Positions 31,261 to 39,918 of a stretch of DNA of 48,198 nt are shown piece after piece. This DNA comes from Actinomadura oligospora ATCC 43269 (GTDB lineage Bacteria > Actinomycetota > Actinomycetes > Streptosporangiales > Streptosporangiaceae): contig NZ_JADG01000013.1 in NCBI RefSeq assembly GCF_000518265.1, forward strand, positions 339,730-387,927, read 5' to 3'. Positions within the stretch are counted from its first letter, which is position 1, and each line of letters starts with the position of its first letter. Made by a program: the position numbers and the translations under genes. Below the pieces are notes generated by a model that had not been told where the DNA came from, searched no databases, and worked only from the letters and a program-made list of their open reading frames with translations.

Positions 31261-32970
31261 ATGACCGATAACGACGGCGCGCAGGGACCGCAGTGGCCGT
31301 CGCCCCGGGACGACGAGAAGTCCGGGGGCGCGGAGAGCCGGGCGGCCGGTTCCAGTGAGGACGGCAAGGGCGCCGAGCCGCCCGCGCGCCCGATGGGCGA
31401 CCGCACGGTCGTGTTCGGAGCGCCGCAGCTCGGCGGTGCCGGCGGCGGTCGGCCGTCCGCTCCGCAGCCCCCCGCACCGGCCCAGCCCGAACGGCCCGCG
31501 CCGCCGGCCGCTCCGCCGACGATGATCGAGCCGATGCCGGCCCTCGGCCAGCAGCCCCCCACCCCGCCGCACGAGCCGCAGGGCGCGCCCGGCGGGTACG
31601 GCGCTCCGCCCGCGGCCCCCCAGGGCGGCTTCGGCGCACCGCCCGCCCAGCCGGGTGACCAGCAGCCCTACGGCAACCAGCCCGGCCCGCCGCCCTTCGG
31701 GCAGCAGCCGCACGAGCAGCAGGGCTACGGCGCCCCGCAGGATCCTTATGGCCAGCCCCCGGCCCCTCCGCAGGGCTTCGGCGGCCAGCCGCAGCCGGGG
31801 CCGTCGCAGGCGGGGGAGCCCGGCTACCCGCAGCAGCCCTACGGCCAGCAGCCCGACGCCGGTCAGTACGGACAGCCCGGCCAGCAGCCGTTCGGCGCGC
31901 CGGACCCGTACGCCCCGCCGCAGGGCTCCGCCTACCCGCCCGCCGGTGAGCCGTTCGCGCCCCCCGCGGAGCCGAAGGCCCCGGCCGCCGAGCCGCCCGC
32001 CACGCCCCAGGGCGAGGACCGGACGCTCATCGTCCCCGGCCCCGCCGTGACGTCCCCGGTGTCCGCCGAGCCCGACCGCAAGACCCCGAAGGTGGACGAC
32101 CAGGCGACCGTCGCGTGGTCGCCCGGGCCGGACGTCCCGGTGGCCTCGGGTCCGGAGCGGCGTCCCGCCGAGCCGTGGCAGGCCCCGGCCGCGCCCGACG
32201 GCCCGGAGCCGTGGGCCACCCCGCAGCCCGGTCAGCAGGGTGGTCAGCAGGGCGGCGACCACGAGCGCACCATGATGGTCCCGCCGCCGGACAAGGGCCT
32301 CGGCACGCCCGTCGCGGGCTACGAGGCCTCCTCGCCGTCCGGACCGTCCGGGTTCGGCGGCGACCGCCCGCAGGCCGAGGACGGTCTGCCCACCCAGGCG
32401 TTCGACCCGTCCGCGCAGGGCCAGCCGCAGGGGCAGCCCGGCCAGCAGGGCGAGGGCCTGGGCGACGCGACCCGCATGGACGTCGGACGTCAGCAGTGGG
32501 GCGCGCCCGCTCAGCAGGGGCAGTACGGCCAGCAGCCCTACGGCCAGCAGGACCAGGGCCAAGGCCAGGGTCAGTACGGTCAGGGCGCCCAGCAGGGCCA
32601 GTACGGTCAGCAGAGCCAGTACGGCGAGCAGGGGCAGTTCGGTCAGGGCGGCCAGCAGCCGTACGGCCAGCAGGACCAGGGGCAGTTCGGCCAGGCCCAG
32701 CCGGGTCAGGGGCAGCAGAACCAGTACGGCGAGCAGGGCCAGTTCGGTCAGCCCACGGCGGCGTACGGCCAGGCCCAGGGCGGTGGCCAGTTCGGTGGCC
32801 AGCAGCAGTACGGTCAGCCCGCCCAGGGCGGCGAGGCGTACCCCGGCTACCAGCAGGCGTCCGCTCAGCAGGGCGGCGAGAAGGGCAACAAGCAGCTCTG
32901 GCTCATCGTCGGTGGCGCGGCCGTCGCGGTGATCGTCATCGTCGCCCTGGTCGTGGCGTTCGTCCTCTGA
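31261..32970 (+). CDS. Pro/Gln/Gly-rich tail-anchored membrane protein of unknown function
   Basis: 569 residues from the ATG at 31261, which has GAAGGAG ahead. About 540 residues are low-complexity and probably disordered: Pro/Ala-rich, then Gln/Gly/Tyr repeats of the type QYGQQPYGQQ and GEQGQFGQ (about 415-535). A single hydrophobic segment at the very C-terminus (KQLWLIVGGAAVAVIVIV..., 545-569) has no tail after it, so the protein should be a tail-anchored protein with its bulk in the cytoplasm. Short Thr motifs recur: DRTVVFGAP (T49), DRTLIVPGP (T255), ATVAWSPGP (T283), ERTMMVPPP (T337), DATRMDVG (T404). They resemble Ser/Thr-kinase or FHA-docking sites. No enzyme domain is visible. Flanked by rpoC and rpsL but with terminators or a new promoter on both sides. 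Confidence 0.8.
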   Translation: MTDNDGAQGPQWPSPRDDEKSGGAESRAAGSSEDGKGAEPPARPMGDRTVVFGAPQLGGAGGGRPSAPQPPAPAQPERPAPPAAPPTMIEPMPALGQQPPTPPHEPQGAPGGYGAPPAAPQGGFGAPPAQPGDQQPYGNQPGPPPFGQQPHEQQGYGAPQDPYGQPPAPPQGFGGQPQPGPSQAGEPGYPQQPYGQQPDAGQYGQPGQQPFGAPDPYAPPQGSAYPPAGEPFAPPAEPKAPAAEPPATPQGEDRTLIVPGPAVTSPVSAEPDRKTPKVDDQATVAWSPGPDVPVASGPERRPAEPWQAPAAPDGPEPWATPQPGQQGGQQGGDHERTMMVPPPDKGLGTPVAGYEASSPSGPSGFGGDRPQAEDGLPTQAFDPSAQGQPQGQPGQQGEGLGDATRMDVGRQQWGAPAQQGQYGQQPYGQQDQGQGQGQYGQGAQQGQYGQQSQYGEQGQFGQGGQQPYGQQDQGQFGQAQPGQGQQNQYGEQGQFGQPTAAYGQAQGGGQFGGQQQYGQPAQGGEAYPGYQQASAQQGGEKGNKQLWLIVGGAAVAVIVIVALVVAFVL

Positions 32971-33104
32971 CCAGAGCCCGAACCGGAGCCGGGTCAGGGG
33001 CCGGAGCCGGGCCGGGGGGCCGGAGCGGGTCGCGCGGCTGCAACACGCAAAGGTCCGGACTGGGTTCCTTGACCCGGGCCCGGCCACCGGGGACGGTGAG
33101 ACCG

Positions 33105-33154
33105 GAACGCCGACGGGATTTGCGTCACATGACCGGAACATCCCGTCGGCGTTC
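33105..33154. repeat. perfect 15-bp inverted repeat upstream of rpsL
   Basis: GAACGCCGACGGGAT (33105-33119) and its exact reverse complement (33140-33154) flank a 20-base loop. ACCGGAAC occurs both just before the left arm (33101) and just before the right arm (33132). There is no T-run, so this is not a classical terminator for the tail-anchored gene. Confidence 0.88.
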
Positions 33155-33239
33155 GACCGTTGTGACTACGGGAAGATGGCCTGTAGGGGCCTCGCGAGCT
33201 TGCGCCGGAGGGGTCGCTCGCGATAGTGGACCGTTCGCT

Positions 33240-33268
33240 TTGACCTTTCGCGTAGTGGTCGGTAACCT
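33240..33268 (+). promoter_or_regulatory. rpsL operon promoter
   Basis: TTGACC (33240-33245), 17 bases, TAACCT (33263-33268). This is one of the best sigma-70 type promoters in the window, and it lies ahead of rpsL-rpsG-fusA-tuf. Confidence 0.77.
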
Positions 33269-33328
33269 CTTGGCTTGTGCCCGCTGTGTGCGGGCCAATC
33301 TGCGTGCGCGTCGGCAGGTCCCTGCGAT

Positions 33329-33359
33329 TTGACAGGGCGGCCCAGTGCCGCAGCAAACT
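33329..33359 (+). promoter_or_regulatory. possible second rpsL promoter
   Basis: TTGACA (33329-33334) is a perfect -35, but the best -10 (CAAACT, 33354-33359) is at 19 bases and weak. Confidence 0.25.
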
Positions 33360-33579
33360 CCCCGGCTTGTTTCGGCCCATGTAGTGGGCCGGGCGGTCTC
33401 GTGTCGGATCACGGTCATCTTTGGGTGAGCAGGATGCGACACGCCCGACCGCGTGGGTCGGAGAGGTCGGGAAACCGGCAGGTCACAGCCTCCAACGAGG
33501 TGGTGATGACGGGTCTCGTCCATACGGGACTCAGGCAGAACAAGACTTACCGGCTCGGTACGAGGAAGACGGAGACGCG

Positions 33580-33954
33580 GTGCCCACGATCCAGCAGCTG
33601 GTCCGAAAGGGCCGCCAGGACAAGGTGACCAAGAACAAGACGCCGGCGCTGAAGGGCAGCCCCCAGCGCAGGGGTGTCTGCACGCGCGTCTACACGACGA
33701 CGCCAAAGAAGCCGAACTCTGCGCTTCGCAAGGTCGCCCGTGTCCGGCTGACCAGCGGGATTGAGGTCACGGCCTACATCCCCGGTGTCGGTCACAACCT
33801 GCAGGAGCACTCGATCGTGCTCGTGCGCGGCGGCCGAGTGAAGGACCTCCCGGGCGTTCGGTACAAGATCATTCGCGGTTCGCTGGACACCCAGGGCGTC
33901 CGCAACCGCAAGCAGGCGCGCAGCCGCTACGGCGCCAAGAAGGAGAAGAGCTAA
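33580..33954 (+). CDS. rpsL: 30S ribosomal protein S12
   Basis: 124 residues from GTG at 33580 (MPTIQQLVRKGR), preceded by GAGGAAG and GGAGA; the in-frame extension to 33421 is leader sequence. S12 sits at the decoding centre and controls accuracy. The streptomycin positions Lys43 (TTPKKPNSA) and Lys88 (GRVKDLPG) carry the wild-type residues, so no S12-based streptomycin resistance is expected. The stop overlaps the rpsG start (TAATG). Confidence 0.98.
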   Translation: MPTIQQLVRKGRQDKVTKNKTPALKGSPQRRGVCTRVYTTTPKKPNSALRKVARVRLTSGIEVTAYIPGVGHNLQEHSIVLVRGGRVKDLPGVRYKIIRGSLDTQGVRNRKQARSRYGAKKEKS

Positions 33955-34424
33955 TGCCGCGCAAGGGCCCTGCTGGCAAGCGCCAGCTCATCGCCGACCC
34001 GGTGTACAACTCGCCGCTGGTCACCGCGCTGATCAACAAGGTTCTGCTGGACGGCAAGCGCTCCATCGCGCAGAGCATCGTCTACGACGCCCTGGAGGGT
34101 GCGCGCGAGAAGACCGGCAACGACCCGGTCGTCACGCTCAAGCGCGCGCTGGACAACGTCAAGCCGACCCTGGAGGTCCGCTCCCGCCGTGTCGGTGGCG
34201 CGACCTACCAGGTCCCGGTCGAGGTCCGGCCCGCCCGCTCCACGACCCTCGCGCTGCGCTGGCTGGTGCTCTACTCCCGGCAGCGTCGCGAGACCACCAT
34301 GACCGAGCGCCTGATGAACGAGCTGCTCGACGCCTCCAACGGCCTCGGCGCGTCCGTCAAGAAGCGCGAGGACACGCACAAGATGGCGGAGTCCAACAAG
34401 GCCTTCGCCCACTACCGCTGGTAA
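33954..34424 (+). CDS. rpsG: 30S ribosomal protein S7
   Basis: 156 residues, the standard actinobacterial length, starting MPRKGPAGKRQLIADPVYNS. S7 nucleates assembly of the 30S head and lines the E site. Conserved parts include LINKVLLDGKRSIAQSIVYDAL, VKPTLEVRSRRVGGATYQVPVEV and KKREDTHKMAESNKAFAHYRW at the end. Its ATG shares one base with the rpsL stop, indicating translational coupling. In E. coli S7 represses this operon from the rpsL-rpsG junction; here the junction has no spacer, so that mechanism cannot apply in the same form. Confidence 0.98.
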   Translation: MPRKGPAGKRQLIADPVYNSPLVTALINKVLLDGKRSIAQSIVYDALEGAREKTGNDPVVTLKRALDNVKPTLEVRSRRVGGATYQVPVEVRPARSTTLALRWLVLYSRQRRETTMTERLMNELLDASNGLGASVKKREDTHKMAESNKAFAHYRW

Positions 34425-34467
34425 TCCGGCGGATCCAGGTTTACGACGAGACGCAGCGAGGACGAAA

Positions 34468-36579
34468 GTGGCTACCAAAACCGGTGTAGACCTCTCCAAG
34501 GTCCGCAACATCGGCATCATGGCCCACATCGACGCCGGCAAGACCACCACCACCGAGCGGATCCTGTACTACACGGGCATCAGCTACAAGATCGGTGAGG
34601 TCCACGACGGCGCGGCCACGATGGACTGGATGGAGCAGGAGCAGGAGCGGGGCATCACCATCACCTCCGCGGCCACCACCTGCACCTGGCCGGTCGAGGA
34701 CGTCAAGCACACCATCAACATCATCGACACTCCGGGGCACGTCGACTTCACCATCGAGGTGGAGAGGTCGCTGCGCGTCCTGGACGGTGCCGTCGCGGTG
34801 TTCGACGGTGTCGCCGGTGTCGAGCCGCAGTCCGAGACCGTGTGGCGCCAGGCGGACCGCTACGGCGTCCCGCGCATCTGCTTCGTCAACAAGCTCGACC
34901 GGGTCGGCGCGGAGTTCCACCGCTGCGTCGACATGATCACGGACCGCCTGAACGCGACCCCGCTGGTCATGCAGCTCCCGATCGGCGCCGAGGCGGACTT
35001 CAAGGGCGTCGTCGACCTGGTCACGATGAAGGCCCTGGTCTGGAACGAGGACGCCAAGCTCGGCGAGATGTACGACACCGTCGAGATTCCCGACACGCAT
35101 GCCGAGGCCGCCCAGGAGTGGCACGACAAGCTGATCGAGACCCTCGCCGAGGGCGACGACGAGATCATGGAGCTCTACCTGGAGGGCGTCGAGCCCACCG
35201 TGGAGCAGATCCACGCCGGCGTCCGCCGCGCCACGATCGCGGGCAACCTGTTCCCGGTCCTGACCGGAACCGCCTTCAAGAACAAGGGCGTGCAGCCGCT
35301 GCTCGACGCCATCGTGCGCTACCTGCCCTCGCCGCTGGACGACGGCGGCGTGGACGGCCACGGCGTGCGCGACGAGGAGAAGGTGATCCACCGGAACGCC
35401 GACGAGGAGGAGCCCTTCTCCGCTCTGGCGTTCAAGATCGCGTCCGACCCGCACCTGGGCAAGCTGACCTTCATCCGCGTCTACTCGGGCGTGCTGGAGG
35501 CCGGTTCCTCGGTCCTGAACTCCGTCAAGGAGCGCAAGGAGCGGATCGGCAAGATCTACCGGATGCACGCCAACAAGCGTGAGGAGATCAGCCAGGTGGG
35601 CGCCGGCGACATCGTCGCCGTCATGGGTCTGAAGCAGACCACCACCGGCGAGACCCTCTGCGACGAGAAGGACCCCGTCGTCCTCGAGTCGATGAACTTC
35701 CCGGCGCCGGTCATCCACGTGGCGATCGAGCCGAAGACCAAGGCCGACCAGCAGAAGCTCGGCACCGCCATCCAGCGGCTCGCGGAGGAGGACCCCTCCT
35801 TCCAGGTCCGCACGGACGAGGAGACCGGCCAGACGGTCATCTCCGGCATGGGCGAGCTCCACCTGGAGATCCTGGTCGACCGCATGAAGCGGGAGTTCAA
35901 GGTCGACGCCAACGTCGGCAAGCCCCAGGTCGCCTACCGCGAGACCATCACGCGGAAGGTCGAGAAGGTCGAGTACACGCACAAGAAGCAGACCGGTGGT
36001 TCCGGTCAGTTCGGTCGCGTGATCATCAACCTGGAGCCGGCGGGCGAGGGCAACGACGGCTACGAGTTCGAGAACAAGGTCACCGGTGGCCGCATCCCGC
36101 GGGAGTACATCCCGTCGGTCGACGCGGGCTGCCAGGAGGCCGCCGAGTTCGGTGTTCTCGCCGGCTACCCGATGGTGGGCGTGAAGGTCACCCTTCTCGA
36201 CGGTGCCTACCACGAGGTGGACTCCTCGGAAATGGCGTTCAAGATCGCCGGATCCATGGCGTTCAAGGAGGCCGCCCGCAAGGCCGGGGCGACCATCCTC
36301 GAGCCGCTGATGGCCGTCGAGGTCAGCACGCCCGAGGACAACATGGGCGACGTCATCGGCGACATCAACTCCCGGCGCGGTCAGGTCCAGTCCATGGACG
36401 AGCGCGCGGGGCTGCGGGTCATCAAGGCGCTCGTGCCCCTCTCGGAGATGTTCGGCTACGTGGGTGATCTGCGCAGCAAGACCCAGGGCCGGGCTGTTTT
36501 CACCATGCAGTTCGACTCCTACGCCGAGGTTCCCAAGAACGTCGCGGAGGAGATCATCGCCAAGGCCCGGGGCGAGTAG
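34468..36579 (+). CDS. fusA: elongation factor G
   Basis: 703 residues from GTG. The GTPase that drives tRNA-mRNA translocation. G1 AHIDAGKT (19-26), G2 region with RGITITSAATT, G3 DTPGHVDF (87-94), G4 NKLD (141-144). Domains II-V follow, with GMGELHLEILVDRM in domain III and QFGRVIINLEP in domain IV. No duplication or fusidic-acid type change is recognised by eye. It lies 43 bases after rpsG in the same operon. Confidence 0.98.
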   Translation: MATKTGVDLSKVRNIGIMAHIDAGKTTTTERILYYTGISYKIGEVHDGAATMDWMEQEQERGITITSAATTCTWPVEDVKHTINIIDTPGHVDFTIEVERSLRVLDGAVAVFDGVAGVEPQSETVWRQADRYGVPRICFVNKLDRVGAEFHRCVDMITDRLNATPLVMQLPIGAEADFKGVVDLVTMKALVWNEDAKLGEMYDTVEIPDTHAEAAQEWHDKLIETLAEGDDEIMELYLEGVEPTVEQIHAGVRRATIAGNLFPVLTGTAFKNKGVQPLLDAIVRYLPSPLDDGGVDGHGVRDEEKVIHRNADEEEPFSALAFKIASDPHLGKLTFIRVYSGVLEAGSSVLNSVKERKERIGKIYRMHANKREEISQVGAGDIVAVMGLKQTTTGETLCDEKDPVVLESMNFPAPVIHVAIEPKTKADQQKLGTAIQRLAEEDPSFQVRTDEETGQTVISGMGELHLEILVDRMKREFKVDANVGKPQVAYRETITRKVEKVEYTHKKQTGGSGQFGRVIINLEPAGEGNDGYEFENKVTGGRIPREYIPSVDAGCQEAAEFGVLAGYPMVGVKVTLLDGAYHEVDSSEMAFKIAGSMAFKEAARKAGATILEPLMAVEVSTPEDNMGDVIGDINSRRGQVQSMDERAGLRVIKALVPLSEMFGYVGDLRSKTQGRAVFTMQFDSYAEVPKNVAEEIIAKARGE

Positions 36580-36681
36580 CAGTAGCCCCCGGCCCGGCGA
36601 CGGTCGTCGAGCCAGCACAGTCACCCAGCCAGCACACGAAGCGGCCTCCAGCAGGCCGAGGATCGCAACAAGGAGCAACCA

Positions 36682-37875
36682 GTGGCGAAGGCCAAGTTCG
36701 AGCGGACCAAGCCGCACGTGAACATCGGCACCATTGGGCACATCGACCACGGTAAGACCACGCTTACCGCGGCGATCACCAAGGTGCTCCACGACAAGTA
36801 CCCGGACATCAACCCCTTCACGCCGTTCGAGGACATCGACAAGGCGCCGGAGGAGCGCGAGCGCGGTATCACCATCTCGATCGCGCACGTCGAGTACCAG
36901 ACCGAGTCGCGCCACTACGCGCACGTCGACTGCCCGGGTCACGCCGACTACATCAAGAACATGATCACCGGTGCGGCGCAGATGGACGGCGCCATCCTGG
37001 TGGTCGCCGCCACCGACGGCCCGATGCCGCAGACCAAGGAGCACGTGCTCCTGGCCCGCCAGGTCGGCGTTCCCTACATCGTCGTCGCGCTGAACAAGTG
37101 CGACATGGTGGACGACGAGGAGATCCTGGAGCTCGTCGAGCTCGAGGTCCGCGAGCTGCTGTCGGAGTACGAGTTCCCGGGCGACGACGTCCCGGTGGTC
37201 CGCGTCTCCGCCTTCCAGGCGCTGCAGGGCGACGAGAAGTGGGCCGAGTCCATCCTCGAGCTCATGACCGCGGTGGACGAGAACGTTCCCGAGCCCGTGC
37301 GTGACACCGAGAAGCCGTTCCTGATGCCGATCGAGGACGTCTTCTCGATCACCGGCCGTGGCACCGTCGTCACCGGCCGCATCGAGCGCGGTGTGGTCAA
37401 CGTGAACGAGGAAGTCGAGATCATCGGCATCAAGGAGACCTCGTCCAAGACGACGGTCACCGGTGTCGAGATGTTCCGCAAGCTGCTCGACCAGGGCCAG
37501 GCGGGCGACAACGTCGGCCTCCTGCTCCGTGGCATCAAGCGCGAGGACGTCGAGCGCGGCCAGTGTGTCATCAAGCCGGGCACCAACACCCCGCACACCG
37601 AGTTCGAGGCTCAGGTCTACATCCTGTCCAAGGACGAGGGCGGCCGCCACACGCCGTTCTTCAACAACTACCGCCCGCAGTTCTACTTCCGTACCACGGA
37701 CGTGACCGGCGTCGTGTACCTCCCCGAGGGCACCGAGATGGTCATGCCGGGCGACAACACCGAGATGCGCGTCGAGCTGATCCAGCCCGTCGCCATGGAG
37801 GAGGGCCTGAAGTTCGCCATCCGTGAGGGTGGCCGGACGGTCGGCGCGGGTCGCGTCACCAAGGTTCTCAAGTAA
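36682..37875 (+). CDS. tuf: elongation factor Tu
   Basis: 397 residues from GTG with AAGGAG at 36670-36675. Delivers aminoacyl-tRNA to the ribosome. GHIDHGKT (19-26), DCPGHADY (83-90), NKCD (138-141), and domains II and III with GGRHTPFFNNYRPQFYFRTTDVTG and FAIREGGRTVGAGRVTKVL. A 102-base gap separates it from fusA, enough for an additional promoter, but none is obvious. Downstream, a perfect 8-bp dyad precedes rpsJ. Confidence 0.98.
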   Translation: MAKAKFERTKPHVNIGTIGHIDHGKTTLTAAITKVLHDKYPDINPFTPFEDIDKAPEERERGITISIAHVEYQTESRHYAHVDCPGHADYIKNMITGAAQMDGAILVVAATDGPMPQTKEHVLLARQVGVPYIVVALNKCDMVDDEEILELVELEVRELLSEYEFPGDDVPVVRVSAFQALQGDEKWAESILELMTAVDENVPEPVRDTEKPFLMPIEDVFSITGRGTVVTGRIERGVVNVNEEVEIIGIKETSSKTTVTGVEMFRKLLDQGQAGDNVGLLLRGIKREDVERGQCVIKPGTNTPHTEFEAQVYILSKDEGGRHTPFFNNYRPQFYFRTTDVTGVVYLPEGTEMVMPGDNTEMRVELIQPVAMEEGLKFAIREGGRTVGAGRVTKVLK

Positions 37876-37888
37876 CACTCTCGTAGTT

Positions 37889-37931
37889 CGGCGGGCTGAC
37901 CACTGGCCTGGAACGCCATGTCGGCCCGCCG
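37889..37931 (+). other. dyad between tuf and rpsJ
   Basis: CGGCGGGC (37889-37896) and GCCCGCCG (37924-37931) can pair around a 27-base loop that itself contains GGAACG...CGTTCC pairing possibilities. There is no T-run. It could be an S10-operon leader structure or a weak terminator of tuf. Confidence 0.35.
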
Positions 37932-37986
37932 TTCCACGACTGACGAAGCAACAGCGGCACTACCAGCAAAGGACACCGAGGCCACC

Positions 37987-38295
37987 ATGGCGGGACAGAA
38001 GATCCGCATCCGGCTCAAGGCCTACGACCACGAGGTCATCGACACCTCCGCGAAGAAGATCGTTGAGACGGTGACGCGGACGGGCGCCAAGGTCGCGGGC
38101 CCGGTGCCGCTGCCGACCGAGAAGAACGTGTACTGCGTCATCCGCTCGCCGCACAAGTACAAGGACAGCCGCGAGCACTTCGAGATGCGCACGCACAAGC
38201 GGTTGATCGACATCATCGACCCGACGCCCAAGACGGTCGACTCGCTGATGCGACTCGACCTCCCGGCCGGCGTTGACATCGAGATCAAGCTCTGA
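37987..38295 (+). CDS. rpsJ: 30S ribosomal protein S10
   Basis: 102 residues from the ATG at 37987 (MAGQKIRIRLKAYDHEVID), the universal S10 beginning; the frame upstream is leader. S10 is part of the 30S head and, as NusE, binds NusB and the NusG KOW domain in transcription. Conserved end MRTHKRLIDIIDPTPKTVDSLMRLDLPAGVDIEIKL. First gene of the S10 operon, which runs without promoter-sized gaps to rpsQ. Confidence 0.98.
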   Translation: MAGQKIRIRLKAYDHEVIDTSAKKIVETVTRTGAKVAGPVPLPTEKNVYCVIRSPHKYKDSREHFEMRTHKRLIDIIDPTPKTVDSLMRLDLPAGVDIEIKL

Positions 38296-38308
38296 GGGAC
38301 GCACCAAA

Positions 38309-38959
38309 ATGAGTACGCAGAGGAAGGGCGTCCTGGGCGAGAAGCTCGGCATGACCCAGGTCTTCGACGATGAGGGCCGGATCGTTCCGGTGACCGTCGT
38401 CCAGGCCGGGCCGTGCGTGGTCACCCAGCTCAAGGACCAGGAGAAGGACGGCTACACCGCCGTTCAGATCGGCTTCGGCCAGATCGACCCGCGCAAGGTC
38501 AACAAGCCGCGCACGGGCCACTTCGAGAAGGCCGGCGTCACGCCGCGCCGCTACCTGGTCGAGCTGCGCGTGGACGACGCCGCCGAGTACGAACTCGGCC
38601 AGGAGATCACCGCCAGCGTCTTCGAGGCCGGCCAGAAGATCGACGTGACCGGCACGAGCAAGGGCAAGGGCACCGCGGGTGTCATGAAGCGCCACGGCTT
38701 CAAGGGCCTCGGCGCCTCGCACGGTACCCAGCGCAAGCACCGCTCGCCGGGTTCGATCGGTGGCTGCGCGACCCCTGGTCGTGTCTTCAAGGGCCTCCGC
38801 ATGGCGGGACGGCACGGCAACGCCCGTACCACCGTCCAGAACCTGACCGTCCACGCGATCGACGCGGAGAAGGGCCTGCTCCTCATCAAGGGCGCGGTCC
38901 CCGGTCCCAACGGCGGCGTGGTCCTGGTCCGCGACGCAGTGAAGGGGACGGGCAAGTGA
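38309..38959 (+). CDS. rplC: 50S ribosomal protein L3
   Basis: 216 residues from the ATG at 38309 (MSTQRKGVLGEKLGMTQVFDDEG). L3 reaches the peptidyl transferase centre through its central loop, here with GFKGLGASHGTQRKHRSPGSIGGCATPGRVFKG. Thirteen bases after rpsJ. The stop overlaps the rplD GTG. The start is fixed by family comparison, as the open frame runs on upstream into rpsJ. Confidence 0.98.
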   Translation: MSTQRKGVLGEKLGMTQVFDDEGRIVPVTVVQAGPCVVTQLKDQEKDGYTAVQIGFGQIDPRKVNKPRTGHFEKAGVTPRRYLVELRVDDAAEYELGQEITASVFEAGQKIDVTGTSKGKGTAGVMKRHGFKGLGASHGTQRKHRSPGSIGGCATPGRVFKGLRMAGRHGNARTTVQNLTVHAIDAEKGLLLIKGAVPGPNGGVVLVRDAVKGTGK

Positions 38960-39555
38960 CCTCCAAGCTCGACATCGACCTGCCCGCCGAGATCTTCGAC
39001 CGGAAGACCAGCGTTCCGCTGATCCACCAGGTCGTCGTCGCGCAGCTCGCGGCGGCTCGGCAGGGCACGCACGCCACCAAGACCCGGGGCGACGTCTCCG
39101 GCGGTGGCAAGAAGCCGTACCGGCAGAAGGGCACCGGCCGCGCGCGCCAGGGTTCGACCCGTGCGCCGCAGTTCGCCGGTGGTGGCATCGTCCACGGCCC
39201 GCAGCCGCGCGACTACTCGCAGAAGACGCCCAAGAAGATGAAGGCCGCCGCGCTCCGCGGCGCGCTGTCGGACCGCGCCCGCTTCGGCCGGGTGCACGTC
39301 GTCGACAGCCTCATCGAGGGCGACGCCCCGAAGACGAAGACGGCGCTCGCCGCCCTGCGCGGCGTGACCGAGGCCAAGCGCGTGCTCCTGGTTCTCGACC
39401 GTGAGGACGAGATCACCTGGAAGTCGCTGCGCAACGAGCCGAGCGTGCACGTCATCGTCGACGACCAGCTCAACACCTACGACGTGCTCGTGAACGACGA
39501 CGTGGTCTTCACCCAGAAGGCGTACGAGTCGTTCCTTGCGCGCGCCGCGAAGTAA
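38956..39555 (+). CDS. rplD: 50S ribosomal protein L4
   Basis: 199 residues from the GTG in GTGA overlapping the rplC stop. It is a little shorter at the N-terminus than the Streptomyces homolog. L4 lines the exit tunnel; the extended loop contains TRGDVSGGGKKPYRQKGTGRARQGSTRAPQF in two parts at about 41-70, with the basic residues near the macrolide site intact. In E. coli L4 represses the S10 operon; whether that applies here is unknown. Confidence 0.97.
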   Translation: MTSKLDIDLPAEIFDRKTSVPLIHQVVVAQLAAARQGTHATKTRGDVSGGGKKPYRQKGTGRARQGSTRAPQFAGGGIVHGPQPRDYSQKTPKKMKAAALRGALSDRARFGRVHVVDSLIEGDAPKTKTALAALRGVTEAKRVLLVLDREDEITWKSLRNEPSVHVIVDDQLNTYDVLVNDDVVFTQKAYESFLARAAK

Positions 39556-39566
39556 CGAGGGCAGAC

Positions 39567-39872
39567 ATGAACAAGATCTCTGACCCCCGCGACATCATCC
39601 TCGCGCCGGTCGTCTCGGAGAAGAGCTACGGGCTGCTCGACGAGGGTAAGTACACCTTCATCGTCCGCCCGGACGCCAACAAGACGCAGATCAAGCAGGC
39701 CGTCGAGGCGATCTTCGACCGCAAGGTGGCCGGCGTCAACACGATCAACCGTCCGGGGAAGCGCAAGCGGACCCGCTTCGGCTACGGCCAGCGCAAGGGC
39801 ACCAAGCGCGCGATCGTGAGCCTGGCCGAGGGCGAGCAGCCGATCGACATCTTCGGCGGACAGACCTCCTGA
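39567..39872 (+). CDS. rplW: 50S ribosomal protein L23
   Basis: 101 residues. L23 surrounds the tunnel exit and docks trigger factor and SRP. Recognisable: DIILAPVVSEKSYGLLDEGKYTF at the N-terminus, VNTINRPGKRKRTRFGYGQR in the extended loop, and a C-terminus ending IDIFGGQTS. It lies 11 bases after rplD with GAGGGCAG upstream. Confidence 0.97.
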   Translation: MNKISDPRDIILAPVVSEKSYGLLDEGKYTFIVRPDANKTQIKQAVEAIFDRKVAGVNTINRPGKRKRTRFGYGQRKGTKRAIVSLAEGEQPIDIFGGQTS

Positions 39873-39918
39873 CGAGGTCCGAGCCCCGAAGCGTGAACTA
39901 AGGGATTGCACGAAAAAG

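Larger units (their letters stand above)
32971..33579. other. intergenic region and long rpsL leader
   Basis: 609 bases. First a run of near-repeats of CCGGAGCCGGG (32983, 33001, 33020); then a perfect 15-bp inverted repeat (33105-33154); then the rpsL promoter at 33240-33268, giving a leader of about 300 bases before the rpsL GTG. A second -35-like TTGACA sits inside the leader at 33329. The leader is moderately structured, with paired GGCCC/GGGCC elements near 33335-33400. No small gene is convincing. Confidence 0.55.

Noticed and set aside
33580..33954. Streptomycin-resistance type S12
   Set aside because: Lys43 and Lys88 are the wild-type residues.
34441..37878. 1145-codon antisense frame across fusA and tuf
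   Set aside because: GC-bias shadow spanning two real genes and their gap; no start signal, no known domain.
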